Made by a program: the position numbers and the translations under genes
The notes under the pieces: generated by a model
What the model saw: the letters and a program-made list of their open reading frames with translations, nothing else
What the model was told of the DNA's origin: nothing
The model's database searches: none
Part shown: in pieces, positions 32,882 to 43,916 of the stretch
How the letters are laid out: each line of letters starts with the position of its first letter
Numbering within the stretch: position 1 is the stretch's first letter
Source: DATADD01 sp046262355
GTDB lineage: Bacteria > Actinomycetota > CADDZG01 > WHSQ01
Length of the DNA: 53,286 nt
Assembly (NCBI GenBank): GCA_046262355.1
Contig: JBHEMX010000072.1
Span: 1 to 53,286 of the forward strand
Direction of reading: 5' to 3'

Positions 32882-33601
32882 ATGTCCATGCTCACTCGTT
32901 GGAGTAAAGAGATACGCACGATCGTCATCGCCGTGGTGGCTGCTGCCGTAACCGCCGGCGCGCCGGCCATGGCCGGCGCGGTCGTCTCATTCGCTCGCAA
33001 CGCCGACAAGGTCGACGGGAAGCATGCCGTTGGAGCCGCGGCGAGCGTCGCCAAGCGGAAGGGGAAGCTGGTGGCGACGAGCCCCAAGACGGGCCGCTTG
33101 CCGAGCAGCATTATCGGAAAGGTCCTGGACTCCGACCGTCTCGACGGCATGGATTCTTCTCGCTTCGCGCTCAAGGACAAGCTGGCGGCGCAAGGCGTCA
33201 TCAACCAGTCTTCCAATCCGCTCGATTGGAGCAGGTTGAAGAACGTGCCTGCCGGGCTCGCCGACGGCGTCGACGGCTCGGGCCCCACCGCCTACGCGCA
33301 TGTGAAGAGCGACGGCATGCTCATCTCCGCCTCCAACGTGGTCGACGTCGCCGTTCTCGGCGGAGGGGTCGGCACGTACTGCTTCGAGCTCGACATGGAG
33401 TCGGCGCCGCAGCTCATCCAGGTGACGGCGGACCTCGTGTCGCCCAACGGATCGCTCACCTCGAGCGCGCGACCCTTTGCGACCGCGGATCCCGCTCGGG
33501 TGGACGCGGCATGTTCCGCCGGCTTCCGGGACGCGCTGGTGACGTTCCCCACGGGCGCAGACACCACCCAACGGACGTCCTTCTTCGTCTCGTTCTTCTA
33601 G
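32882..33601 (+). CDS. Exported or membrane-anchored protein with D-x-(V/L)-D-G repeats
   Basis: The protein has 239 residues. An N-terminal hydrophobic helix (IVIAVVAAAVTAGAPAMAG, about 13-32) is a signal or anchor. Two short copies of one motif follow (NADKVDGKHAVG and DSDRLDGMDSSRF), then a globular Cys-containing C-terminal domain (GTYCFELDMESAPQ, AACSAGFRDALV). Such DKVDG motifs recur in many actinobacterial surface proteins of unknown function. It sits between the mutase and the Trm112-like gene, so it may be envelope related. I do not recognise a catalytic site. Confidence 0.7.
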   Translation: MSMLTRWSKEIRTIVIAVVAAAVTAGAPAMAGAVVSFARNADKVDGKHAVGAAASVAKRKGKLVATSPKTGRLPSSIIGKVLDSDRLDGMDSSRFALKDKLAAQGVINQSSNPLDWSRLKNVPAGLADGVDGSGPTAYAHVKSDGMLISASNVVDVAVLGGGVGTYCFELDMESAPQLIQVTADLVSPNGSLTSSARPFATADPARVDAACSAGFRDALVTFPTGADTTQRTSFFVSFF

Positions 33602-33713
33602 AGCCGTCGCCCTTCCAGAGGGTCGCCCTCCTCCGCTCCGGTCGGCCGTCCCCCGCGGGTCCCTGCAGTAATCTCCCGCGGGTGGCGGCCGGCACCGTGG
33701 CGAGGAGAGAGCG

Positions 33714-33884
33714 ATGGCGATCGACGATCAACTGCTGGACATACTGGCGTGTCCCAACTGTCGCGGCGACGTCGAGTACCTCGAACGGGACGCCGTGATC
33801 GTCTGTCGAGGACGGTGCGGCCTCCGCTATCCCGTGCGCGACGACATCCCGGTGATGCTGATCGATGAGGCCGAGAAGCCGTGA
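33714..33884 (+). CDS. Trm112/UPF0434-type zinc-ribbon protein
   Basis: The protein has 56 residues from ATG 33714, with a GAGGAGAG box upstream. It has Cys at 13, 16, 31 and 35 (LACPNCRGDV and VCRGRCGLRYPVRDDIPVML), the Trm112p pattern ending in the conserved YPVRDDIPVML strand. Family members act as small partners of methyltransferases or stay uncharacterised in bacteria. The next gene (PGI/PMI) starts at its stop with a GTGA overlap. As I recall, a Trm112-like gene before PGI/PMI is conserved in actinobacteria. Confidence 0.88.
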   Translation: MAIDDQLLDILACPNCRGDVEYLERDAVIVCRGRCGLRYPVRDDIPVMLIDEAEKP

Positions 33885-35011
33885 TGGTCATCCCCGCGAG
33901 CGATCCTCTGAGGAGGTCCGCAGAGCGAGACGGCTCGGATCTCGACGACGCCGCGGCCTTCGCCGATCTCGACAGCGAGAACGTGCTCGGAGCCGTCGAG
34001 CGCTTCGCCGAGCAGTGTCGCGAGGCATGGGCGATCGGGGTGGCGGCGACGAGCCTTCCCGACGCGACGGACGTCTCGTCGATGGTGGTCCTGGGCATGG
34101 GCGGCTCCGGCGTCTCGGGCGACGTCGTGCAATCGGTGGTGGAGCCCCGCCTTCCGGTGCCCCTGCGAACCATCAAGGGCTATGGACCGCTGCCCGAATG
34201 GATCGGCCGTAACACGCTCTTGTTCGCGGTGTCGTACTCGGGCGACACGGAGGAGACGATCGCGGCCTTCACCGAGGCCCTCGACCGGGGGGCACGCGCG
34301 GTGGCGATCTCGTCCGGGGGTCGACTGGGGGAGCTCGCCGCGGAGCGCGGCGTAGCCCACGTCGCGATCCCTTCGGGCCTTCAGCCACGAGCCTCGCTCG
34401 GCTACCTCATGCTTCCGGTGCTCGCGGTGCTCGAGAAGGTCGAGCTGATCCCGCCTCTCGGAGAGGACGTCGATGAGGCATGCGCGGTCGTGCAAGCTCT
34501 CGGTCGCGACTGCGGTCGCGCTGTGGCCACCGCCGACAACCCGGCCAAGACCGTCGCCGCGCATCTCGTCGGAAGGATCCCGTTCGTGTACGGCGCCGAA
34601 GGCCTCGCCGCGACCGCCGCCTATAGGTTCAAGTGCGACCTCAACGAGTACGGCAAGGTGCCGGCCGGGTGGCATCGGTTCCCCGAGCTCAACCACAACG
34701 AGATCGTCGGGTGGGATCAACTCTCGGAGCTCACTCAGAGCTGCGTGGCCGTGATGCTGCGCGACGTCGAGGAGCATCCCAGGATCGCTCGACGGATCGA
34801 GATAACCAAGAACCTCATCGAGCCGCATCTCGCCGAGGTGGTACAGGTGCGCGCGCGAGGGCGATCGCCTCTGGCGCGCATCCTCTCGCTGGTCTTCGTC
34901 ACCCAGCTTGCCGCGATATATGTGGGACTCGCGAACGGCGTCGATCCGGGCCCTGTTGAGACGATACAGACACTGAAGCGCGAGCTGGCCGAAGGGGAAG
35001 GAGCGCCATGA
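33881..35011 (+). CDS. Bifunctional phosphoglucose/phosphomannose isomerase (SIS domain)
   Basis: The protein has 376 residues. It has the N-terminal SIS block SSMVVLGMGGSGVSGDVV, the active-site Ser/Thr loop LFAVSYSGDTEETIAAF, the catalytic Glu in YRFKCDLNEYGKVPA and His in PELNHNEIVGW, matching the bacterial PGI/PMI (bact-PGI_C) family. It interconverts fructose-6-P with glucose-6-P and mannose-6-P, supplying the neighbouring phosphomannomutase. It starts by GTGA overlap with the Trm112 gene (an ATG follows at 33884), and its stop overlaps the ahcY ATG. Confidence 0.92.
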   Translation: MMVIPASDPLRRSAERDGSDLDDAAAFADLDSENVLGAVERFAEQCREAWAIGVAATSLPDATDVSSMVVLGMGGSGVSGDVVQSVVEPRLPVPLRTIKGYGPLPEWIGRNTLLFAVSYSGDTEETIAAFTEALDRGARAVAISSGGRLGELAAERGVAHVAIPSGLQPRASLGYLMLPVLAVLEKVELIPPLGEDVDEACAVVQALGRDCGRAVATADNPAKTVAAHLVGRIPFVYGAEGLAATAAYRFKCDLNEYGKVPAGWHRFPELNHNEIVGWDQLSELTQSCVAVMLRDVEEHPRIARRIEITKNLIEPHLAEVVQVRARGRSPLARILSLVFVTQLAAIYVGLANGVDPGPVETIQTLKRELAEGEGAP

Positions 35012-36270
35012 GTGTGGAAGCAGACATCCGCGATCCCAAGCTCGCCGACGAGGGCCGGCTGCGCGTCGAGTGGGCCGATCGCCAGATGCCGGTATTGACT
35101 CGCATCCGCGAGCACTTCGAGAAGGATCGTCCGCTCGAAGGCCTCACGATCGCTGCCTGCCTGCACGTCACGACGGAAACCGCGAATCTCATGAGGACGC
35201 TCAAGAGCGGCGGCGCCGACGTCGCCCTGTGCGCATCGAATCCCCTCTCTACGCAGGACGATGCTGCGGCCTCGCTGGTCGAGACGTACGACATCCCGGT
35301 TTTCGCGATCCGCGGCGTTGATGACTCGCTGTACTACTCGCATATCAAGGCCGTGCTGGACCGCAGACCGATGATCACGATGGACGACGGCGGAGACCTC
35401 GTCACGATGCTGCACCAGCAACGTCAAGACCAGCTGATCGAGATCGTCGGCGGCACCGAGGAGACGACGACCGGAGTGATCCGGCTGCGCGCGATGGAGG
35501 CGCGTGGGATTCTCGGCTATCCGGTTGTGAGCGTTAACAACGCGCAGACCAAACACCTCTTCGACAATCGCTACGGCACCGGCCAGAGCGCCATCGACGG
35601 GATCCTGCGTGCCACGAACATCCTCCTGGCCGGGAGGACCTTCGTCGTCTGCGGTTATGGGCAATGCGGTCGAGGACTGGCGTCGCGTGCCAGGGGCATG
35701 GGCTCCGACGTCGTCGTTACCGAGGTCGACCCCCTCAATGCCCTGCAGGCCGCGATGGACGGCTACCGTGTGCTGCCCGGCGCCGAGGCCGCGTCGCAGG
35801 GCGATGTCTTCGTCACAGTCACAGGCAACAAGCACGTGCTGCGTCCCGAGCACTTCGAGCTTATGAAGGACGGCGCGATCCTGGCGAACGCCGGACACTT
35901 CAACGTCGAGATCGACCTCGACGCGCTGGGAGCGATGTCGTCCGGGCGCCGGCGCGTGCGCCACGAGGTCGAGGAGTTCTCGCTCCCGGGGGACCGGCGG
36001 ATCTACGTGCTCTCCGAGGGCCGGCTCGTGAACCTTGCTGCGGCGGAGGGACATCCGGCCGCGGTCATGGACATGTCCTTCGCCAACCAGTCCCTGTGCT
36101 GCGAGTGGCTCGCCGGCAACAAGGGCTCTCTCGACAAGAGGGTCTACCCGGTGCCGGAGGAGATCGACCGGGAGGTCGCGCGTCTCAAGTTGGAGACGAT
36201 GGGCGTGCGCATAGACGATCTGACCTCGGAGCAGAGGTCCTATCTGGAGGACTGGGAAGAGGGAACCTAG
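35008..36270 (+). CDS. ahcY: S-adenosyl-L-homocysteine hydrolase
   Basis: The protein has 420 residues. The ATG overlaps the PGI/PMI stop (ATGA). Family blocks are LTIAACLHVTTETANLMRTL, CASNPLSTQDDAAASL, NNAQTKHLFDNRYGTGQSAIDGI, the NAD Rossmann loop GYGQCGRGLASRARGMGS and NAGHFNVEIDLDAL. The C-terminus ends ERSYLEDWEEGT, short like archaeal and deep-branching AhcY rather than the KPDHYRY-ended form of actinobacterial pathogens. It splits S-adenosylhomocysteine to homocysteine and adenosine, feeding the CBS gene upstream in the window. Confidence 0.96.
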   Translation: MSVEADIRDPKLADEGRLRVEWADRQMPVLTRIREHFEKDRPLEGLTIAACLHVTTETANLMRTLKSGGADVALCASNPLSTQDDAAASLVETYDIPVFAIRGVDDSLYYSHIKAVLDRRPMITMDDGGDLVTMLHQQRQDQLIEIVGGTEETTTGVIRLRAMEARGILGYPVVSVNNAQTKHLFDNRYGTGQSAIDGILRATNILLAGRTFVVCGYGQCGRGLASRARGMGSDVVVTEVDPLNALQAAMDGYRVLPGAEAASQGDVFVTVTGNKHVLRPEHFELMKDGAILANAGHFNVEIDLDALGAMSSGRRRVRHEVEEFSLPGDRRIYVLSEGRLVNLAAAEGHPAAVMDMSFANQSLCCEWLAGNKGSLDKRVYPVPEEIDREVARLKLETMGVRIDDLTSEQRSYLEDWEEGT

Positions 36271-36330
36271 AGACGCCCCCGGATCGAGGTATCTCGGCTA
36301 CCTGTGGTCCTGGGCCGCCCACTTGAGCCG

Positions 36331-36600
36331 GTACCCCGCTGAGCGAGGGTGGAGGGCATCTTCTCGGCCCGAGCGAGTTGAACGCCGCGCCGGCGCTCCC
36401 GGGCAGGGCGGAGCGATCGGATCTTTGGGCCTGTACCCCCGCTGAGCGACGGTGGAGGGCATCTGGTCGGTCCGAGCGAGTTGTGCGGCGCGCCGGCGCT
36501 CTCCGGTTCGGCGGACTGTGAGCCTGTACCCCCGCGGGAGCGACTGGCGGAGGGCATCTGGTTGCCTGTACCCCCGCGGGAGTGAGGTGGAGGTCACATG
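36331..36600. repeat. Intergenic tandem repeat array, about 100-bp units
   Basis: The 428-nt gap between ahcY and the ComF-type gene holds four copies of a unit starting GTACCCC at 36331, 36433, 36536 and 36568. The first three are spaced 102 and 103 nt apart and the last 32. Each is followed by a GGAGGGCATC-type block (at least three clear copies), and copies one and two share a further block, CCGAGCGAGTTG and GCGCGCCGGCGCTC. Spacings that are not multiples of three argue against a protein repeat. Degenerate copies suggest an old array. No CRISPR-like spacing or cas gene is seen. Confidence 0.8.
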
Positions 36601-36698
36601 GTCGCCGGGGCCGGGTGTCGGTCCGTCGCAGCGAGGCTTGGGGCGCTTCCGTGCGCTTTCGAGCCGCGGGTGTCACAGGCCGTCGCTAGCGTTGGGAT

Positions 36699-37304
36699 GT
36701 GCGGGTCGCTGGGATCGTGCAGCCGCTGTTGGGGGACCTTCGGTGCCTCGGGTGCCGCGCGCCCGGCGCGGCGCTGTGCCGCCGGTGCGCCCTGCTCCTT
36801 CGGCGCGCCGGCGCCGCAGCTCCCGACGGCGTCATGGCCGTGTGGGTCTACGAGGGGACCGCTCGATCCCTGATCCTGGCCCTCAAGGCGCGCGGTTCGC
36901 GGGCGGCCGCCGAGCCCCTCGTCGAGGGGATGTGGCGCCTCGCCCTCGCGCACGGCGTGACGGCCGAAGTGGTCTCCTGGGTCCCCGGGCGGCGGCGGGA
37001 CATCCGCCGGCGAGGCTTCGACCACGGGGAGGTCCTGGCGCGCGGCGTCGCTCGTCGCCTCGGCCTTCCCGCCTGCGGCCTGCTCCGCCGCACCGGCGCC
37101 CGGCCCGACCAGACCTCTCTCGGCGCCGCCGAGCGACGCGCCAACGCAGCAGGTGCGTTCCGGGCTCGGGCTCGGTCCTGCCCGGCGCGGGTCTTGCTGG
37201 TCGACGACCTCGTGACGACCGGGGCGACCGTGCGCTCGTGTGCCTCGGTTCTGGACGTGCAGGGCGCCGTGCGGGTCGACGCCGTGACCGCGTGCAGGGC
37301 GTGA
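36699..37304 (+). CDS. ComF-family phosphoribosyltransferase-like protein
   Basis: The protein has 201 residues from GTG 36699. Zinc-ribbon Cys at the N-terminus (CLGCRAPGAALCRRC) precede the PRTase fold, whose PRPP-binding loop is VLLVDDLVTTGATVRSC (about 165-180). VSWVPGRRRDIRRRGFDHGEVLARGVA is the ComF pattern (conserved RGFDH). In competent bacteria ComF takes part in DNA uptake; in actinobacteria the role is unclear. The 3' end of the gene is part of a tandem duplication. Confidence 0.85.
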   Translation: MRVAGIVQPLLGDLRCLGCRAPGAALCRRCALLLRRAGAAAPDGVMAVWVYEGTARSLILALKARGSRAAAEPLVEGMWRLALAHGVTAEVVSWVPGRRRDIRRRGFDHGEVLARGVARRLGLPACGLLRRTGARPDQTSLGAAERRANAAGAFRARARSCPARVLLVDDLVTTGATVRSCASVLDVQGAVRVDAVTACRA

Positions 37305-37362
37305 CCGCGCGCAGGGCGCCGTGCGGGTGGACGCCGTGACCGCGCGCAGGGGCCGTGATCGC
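37259..37362. repeat. 52-bp tandem duplication spanning the end of comF
   Basis: Bases 37259-37310 recur at 37311-37362 with a few changes (for example GCAGGGCGCCGTGCGGGT in both). The first copy encodes the last comF codons and the stop, the second lies just after. It is likely a recent slip or duplication. Confidence 0.75.
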
Positions 37363-37461
37363 CCGCCGGGAGAAATGCGCTCAACCCGCAACGAGGGCTG
37401 GTCGAATGGACCATGAGGTATCTAGGCATTTGTGCTTAGGGCAGGGGGACTGGTCCCGGGC

Positions 37462-37501
37462 TAAGATGCCGGGCACAAGGTGCAAGCCCGCCGAAACGGG
37501 C
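37462..37501 (+). promoter_or_regulatory. -10 box and leader hairpin of the response regulator gene
   Basis: TAAGAT (37462-37467) is a -10 match. No clear -35 is seen. The predicted leader contains GCCCG-CCGAAA-CGGGC (37486-37501), a 5-bp hairpin directly before a GCGAGGTGAGC ribosome-site region and the GTG at 37515. It could modulate initiation. It resembles no known riboswitch well enough to name. Confidence 0.4.
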
Positions 37502-37514
37502 AGCGAGGTGAGCG

Positions 37515-38207
37515 GTGGTTCGTAACCCAGACAATGTCATCCAGGGGGACCCGATCAAGGTTCTGATCGTGGACGACCATGCGCTGTTCCGGCGGGGGCT
37601 TCAGATGGTCCTCGAGGGCGAGGCCGACATCGACGTCGTAGGCGAGGCGGGCGATGGGCACGAGGCGATCGAGCGGGCCGAGCTGGCCCTACCCGACGTC
37701 GTGTTGATGGACGTCCGCATGCCGCGGCGCACCGGCATAGAGGCGACCCGGGCCATCAAGGACACGCTTCCGTCCACGAAGATCCTGATGCTCACGATCT
37801 CCGACGAGGAGGCCGACCTCTACGAGGCGATCAAGGCCGGCGCCTCCGGCTACCTCCTGAAGGAGATCTCCATCGAGGAGGTCGCCGGCGCCGTCCGAAA
37901 GGTTAACCAGGGTCAATCGCTTATCTCGCCTTCGATGGCGTCGAAGCTGCTCACCGAGTTCGCTGCGATGGTCAAGCGGCGCGACGATCGCGACCAGGTG
38001 CCGGGTCCCCGGCTCACGGATCGCGAGCTCGAGGTGCTGAAGCTGGTGGCCAAGGGTATGAACAACCGCGACATCGGACGAGAGCTCTTTATCTCCGAGA
38101 ACACCGTCAAGAACCACGTTCGCAACATCCTGGAGAAGCTGCACCTGCACTCGCGCATGGAGGCCGTCGTCTACGCGGTGCGCGAGAAGCTGCTCGACAT
38201 CAAGTAG
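37515..38207 (+). CDS. NarL/FixJ-type response regulator
   Basis: The protein has 230 residues from GTG 37515. The receiver domain has KVLIVDDHALFRRGLQ, the phosphoacceptor Asp in LPDVVLMDVRMPRRTG (about residue 70) and SGYLLKEISIEE (conserved Lys). The C-terminal LuxR-type helix-turn-helix spans about 165-230 (LTDRELEVLKLVAKGMNNRDIGRELFISENTVKNHVRNIL). It should bind DNA when phosphorylated. The cognate kinase is not adjacent. It precedes secA by 64 nt. Confidence 0.93.
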   Translation: MVRNPDNVIQGDPIKVLIVDDHALFRRGLQMVLEGEADIDVVGEAGDGHEAIERAELALPDVVLMDVRMPRRTGIEATRAIKDTLPSTKILMLTISDEEADLYEAIKAGASGYLLKEISIEEVAGAVRKVNQGQSLISPSMASKLLTEFAAMVKRRDDRDQVPGPRLTDRELEVLKLVAKGMNNRDIGRELFISENTVKNHVRNILEKLHLHSRMEAVVYAVREKLLDIK

Positions 38208-38257
38208 CCCCCGAGGGCTCCCCTGCCTCCCACAACGGGCTTTCCGGCCGCCCGGGG

Positions 38258-38263
38258 GATAAT
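38258..38263 (+). promoter_or_regulatory. -10 box close to the secA start
   Basis: GATAAT lies 8 nt before the secA ATG, with GGAGGG between. Transcription is expected near the start codon. No -35 match is clear. Confidence 0.4.
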
Positions 38264-38271
38264 GGAGGGCT

Positions 38272-41015
<2,744 letters not shown>

Positions 41016-41019
<4 letters not shown>

Positions 41020-42126
41020 GCGACGTCACACAACGGCTGTCTTCGATCGAAGACAAGCTCGCTCGAGTCAAGGACTACCTTTGACGCCGACGTCAAGAGG
41101 ACGGCGCTGGAGAGGTTGAGGAAGAGATCGGCCGCGCCCGATCTCTGGGACGATGCAGCGGCCGCTCAATCGCTGATGTCGGAGATGTCTCGACTGGCAG
41201 AGGACGTCGGTACCTACGACCGCATCGCTGCTCGTGTCGCCGACGCGCGCCTGTTATGGGAGCTTGGGGTTGCGGAGGGTGATGAGGCCACGCTCGAAGA
41301 GGTGACGAGGGAGGTCGGCCGGCTCGAGGCAGAGCTCGAAACGCTCGAGGTCGTCGCGCTGCTGGGTGGCGACTTCGATGAGCACCCGGCGATTCTCGAG
41401 GTGCATGCAGGAGAGGGGGGCACGGATTCTCAGGACTGGGCCGACATGTTGTTGCGTATGTATCTCCGCTGGTCCGAGCGACGTGGATTCAAGGCGGAGC
41501 TCGTCGCGTTGACCCCTGGAGACGAGGCCGGCATCAAGAGCGCCACTGCGACGATCGACGGCCGCCATGCGTACGGACTGCTGGCCGCCGAACGAGGCGT
41601 GCACAGGCTGGTCCGGATCTCTCCGTACGATGCGTCGAAGCGACGCCATACGTCGTTCGCATCTGTCGACGTCACGCCGGAGATGGCCGAGGACGTGGAG
41701 GTCGAGGTGGATCCGGATGATCTGCGCGTCGACACCTATCGATCGTCGGGAGCGGGTGGGCAGCACGTCAACGTCACGGATTCCGCGGTCAGGATCACGC
41801 ACCTCCCCACGGGAATCGTCGTGTCGTGCCAGAACGAACGTTCGCAGATGCAGAACCGAGCGGTCGCGATGCGCATCTTGAAGTCACGGCTCCTCGTGCT
41901 TGCGCTCGAGGAACGTGAGGCGGAGCTCAAGGCGTTGACGGGCGAGAAGCGAGAGATCGGATTCGGGTCCCAGATACGCTCGTACGTGCTGCACCCTTAT
42001 CAGATGGTCAAGGACCACAGGACCGCGGTGGAGGTCGGCAACGTTCAGGCGGTGCTCGACGGCGACATCGACAGGTTCGTGGAGGCCGAGCTGAGGAGGA
42101 AGGCGCACGACGCCGTCACCGGCTGA
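41016..42126 (+). CDS. prfB: Peptide chain release factor 2 (needs +1 programmed frameshift)
   Basis: Reading frame 1 starts at GTG 41016, overlapping the secA stop, and encodes 22 residues ending KDYL before TGA 41082-41084. A +1 shift at CTTTGAC resumes as DADVKRTALERLRKRSAAPDLWDD, giving 369 residues in total, like other RF2 proteins. GGQ is at about 247-249 (SGAGGQHVNVTDS). The anticodon-like tripeptide is SPY (about 202-204) instead of the usual SPF. RF2 reads UGA and UAA, so the UGA frameshift makes an autoregulatory loop. Downstream lies ftsE. Confidence 0.95.
41079..41085 (+). other. prfB programmed +1 frameshift site
   Basis: The CTT TGA C site matches the classic RF2 shift sequence (slippery CUU followed by in-frame UGA and C). 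Upstream, AAGGAC (41070-41075) sits 3 nt before the CUU codon in the position of the stimulatory Shine-Dalgarno-like element. Slow UGA decoding when RF2 is low favours the shift into the main frame. Confidence 0.92.
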
Positions 42127-42179
42127 GCGAGCTCGTGTCCGCGGCCGTTCCGGGATATCGGGCGGGCGAGATGCCATCA

Positions 42180-42210
42180 TTGCTGATGGCTCCCCCCGGA
42201 TGGTTAGCCT
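42180..42210 (+). promoter_or_regulatory. Possible ftsE promoter
   Basis: TTGCTG (42180-42185) and TAGCCT (42205-42210), spaced 19 nt, precede the ftsE ATG by 9 nt. Spacing is a little long. The gene also has a GAGGAG ribosome site within that gap. Confidence 0.35.
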
Positions 42211-42219
42211 GAGGAGACC

Positions 42220-42906
42220 ATGATCAAGACCACGAACGTCGCAAAGATCTACAAGGGCGGTATCCACGCCCTCGATGACATCTCGATCGAGATCGAGAAG
42301 GGCGAGTTCGTCTTCATCGTGGGCCCGTCCGGTTCGGGCAAGTCGACCTTCATCAAGCTCTTGACCAAGGAAGAGGATCCGAGCGAGGGACAGGTCTACG
42401 TCGCCGGCAAGGATCTCTCGACGCTGCCGCGCTGGAGGGTTCCATACCTGCGACGCAACGTCGGGTGCGTGTTCCAGGACTTCAAGCTGCTTCCGAACAA
42501 GACGGTGTTCGAGAACGTCGCCTTCGGGCTCGAGGTGATCGGCCGGCCGCGTGCGGTCGTCAAACGTCAGGTGCCGCAGATCCTCGAGCTCGTGGGTCTC
42601 GGTGAGAAGCTCGACCGGTTCCCGGACGAGCTCTCGGGAGGAGAGCAACAGCGCGTCTCCATCGCGCGGGCATTCGTGAATCGTCCTCTGATCCTCGTTG
42701 CGGACGAGCCCACCGGGAACCTGGATCCGGCTACGTCGGTGGGGATCATGCGTTTGCTCGACCGCATCAACCGCACGGGCACAACGGTCGTGATGGCGAC
42801 CCACGACCACGCGATCGTCGACTCGATGCGAAGGCGAGTGATAGAGCTCGAGGACGGGACCGTCGTGCGCGATCAGTCGCGCGGCATCTACGGCGTCGGC
42901 ACGTAG
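42220..42906 (+). CDS. ftsE: Cell division ABC ATPase FtsE
   Basis: The protein has 228 residues: Walker A FIVGPSGSGKSTFIKLL (about 34-50), the Q-loop GCVFQDFKLLPNKTVFENVAF, the ABC signature DELSGGEQQRVSIARAF and Walker B LILVADEPTGNLDP. FtsE with FtsX forms the complex that activates septal peptidoglycan hydrolases. The neighbouring ftsX (11-nt gap) and the M23 peptidase gene support this. As in other actinobacteria, ftsEX sits after prfB. Confidence 0.97.
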   Translation: MIKTTNVAKIYKGGIHALDDISIEIEKGEFVFIVGPSGSGKSTFIKLLTKEEDPSEGQVYVAGKDLSTLPRWRVPYLRRNVGCVFQDFKLLPNKTVFENVAFGLEVIGRPRAVVKRQVPQILELVGLGEKLDRFPDELSGGEQQRVSIARAFVNRPLILVADEPTGNLDPATSVGIMRLLDRINRTGTTVVMATHDHAIVDSMRRRVIELEDGTVVRDQSRGIYGVGT

Positions 42907-42917
42907 AGAGGCGATGT

Positions 42918-43799
42918 ATGAGGGTCAACTACTTCGTCACCGAAACGGCAACCAATCTGCGTCGGAATCTGTTGATGACCATCGCTGCCATCTCGACAGT
43001 GGCGATCTCCTTGCTGCTGCTGGGGGGTGTGCAGATCCTCAGCATGATCGTCAACAACGTGACGGCCACTTGGGAGGCGCGGGTCGAGATATCGGTGTAT
43101 CTGCTGGACGACGCGGCGCCGGGCGAGATCCAAGACCTCGAGGCGCAGGTGTCTCGATACGACGAGGTCGAAGAGGTTACCTATGTCTCAAAGGAAGAAG
43201 CTTACGAGGACTTCAAAGCGCTCTATCCGGATAATCCAGAGTTCTACGAGCACCTGCCTCCGAACAAACTCCCGGCGTCGCTGAGGATCAAGCTCACGGA
43301 TGCCAAGTACACCGAGGGCGTCGCGGCCGCGATCGAAGGCGCGCCCGGCGTCGATGAGGTCCGCTTCGGCGGAGAGGTCATCAAGCGTTTGATACAGGTA
43401 AACTCGCTGCTGCGATCGATCACGCTCGCGATGTCCTTCGTCCTGATGGTCGCGTCTGCGGCGCTGATCGCGAACACGATCCGTCTTGCCATCTACGCGC
43501 GGCGCGACGAGATCGGGATCATGAAGCTGGTCGGGGCAACGAACTGGTTCATCCGGATCCCGTTCATGCTCGAGGGTGTCTTCGCCGCGCTCGTCGGTGC
43601 GCTGGTATCCGGCGCCATAGTGATCGCCGCGAACGCGCTGCTGTTCTCCCGTATGGGCGAGGCGCTGCCCTTCCTCGGGCCCGTGTTCTCCTTCACGGCG
43701 GGCGAGATCGCCTCGGTGCTGATCATCCTCGTGGGCGTGGGAACGCTCGTGGGGCTGCTCGGCTCCACGCTGGCGCTGCGCCGGTTCCTCGAGGTCTAG
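42918..43799 (+). CDS. ftsX: Cell division membrane protein FtsX
   Basis: The protein has 293 residues with four predicted membrane helices: one N-terminal (MTIAAISTVAISLLLLGGVQIL), then the extracellular domain with DDAAPGEIQDLEAQVSRYDEVEEVTYVSKEEAYEDF, then three in the C-terminal FtsX core (SMSFVLMVASAALIANTIRLAIYARRDEIGIMKLVGAT). It couples FtsE to extracellular hydrolases, probably the M23 peptidase encoded next. After the stop a perfect hairpin (43806-43818, GGGGA-CTC-TCCCC) could end the ftsEX transcript. Confidence 0.96.
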   Translation: MRVNYFVTETATNLRRNLLMTIAAISTVAISLLLLGGVQILSMIVNNVTATWEARVEISVYLLDDAAPGEIQDLEAQVSRYDEVEEVTYVSKEEAYEDFKALYPDNPEFYEHLPPNKLPASLRIKLTDAKYTEGVAAAIEGAPGVDEVRFGGEVIKRLIQVNSLLRSITLAMSFVLMVASAALIANTIRLAIYARRDEIGIMKLVGATNWFIRIPFMLEGVFAALVGALVSGAIVIAANALLFSRMGEALPFLGPVFSFTAGEIASVLIILVGVGTLVGLLGSTLALRRFLEV

Positions 43800-43881
43800 T
43801 GCGCAGGGGACTCTCCCCGGTCGACTTCAAGATGAAGCCCGCCGCAGCCGACGGCCCCTCCGTGGGCTCTGTGCCCCTCTG

Positions 43882-43910
43882 TTACTGATGTGACGCCTGT
43901 CAACTAGGAT
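43882..43910 (+). promoter_or_regulatory. Leaderless promoter of the M23 peptidase gene
   Basis: TTACTG (43882-43887) and TAGGAT (43905-43910) are separated by 17 nt. The ATG starts 6 nt after the -10 box, so the predicted transcription start falls on the start codon. Confidence 0.6.
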
Positions 43911-43916
43911 GCCGAG

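Noticed and set aside
36331..36600. CRISPR array
   Set aside because: Units are about 100 bp and degenerate with no conserved short repeat/spacer pattern and no cas genes.
37462..37514. c-di-GMP-type riboswitch before the NarL regulator
   Set aside because: A GAAA-containing hairpin is present, but the other conserved blocks of the c-di-GMP-I consensus are missing. Kept only as a leader hairpin.
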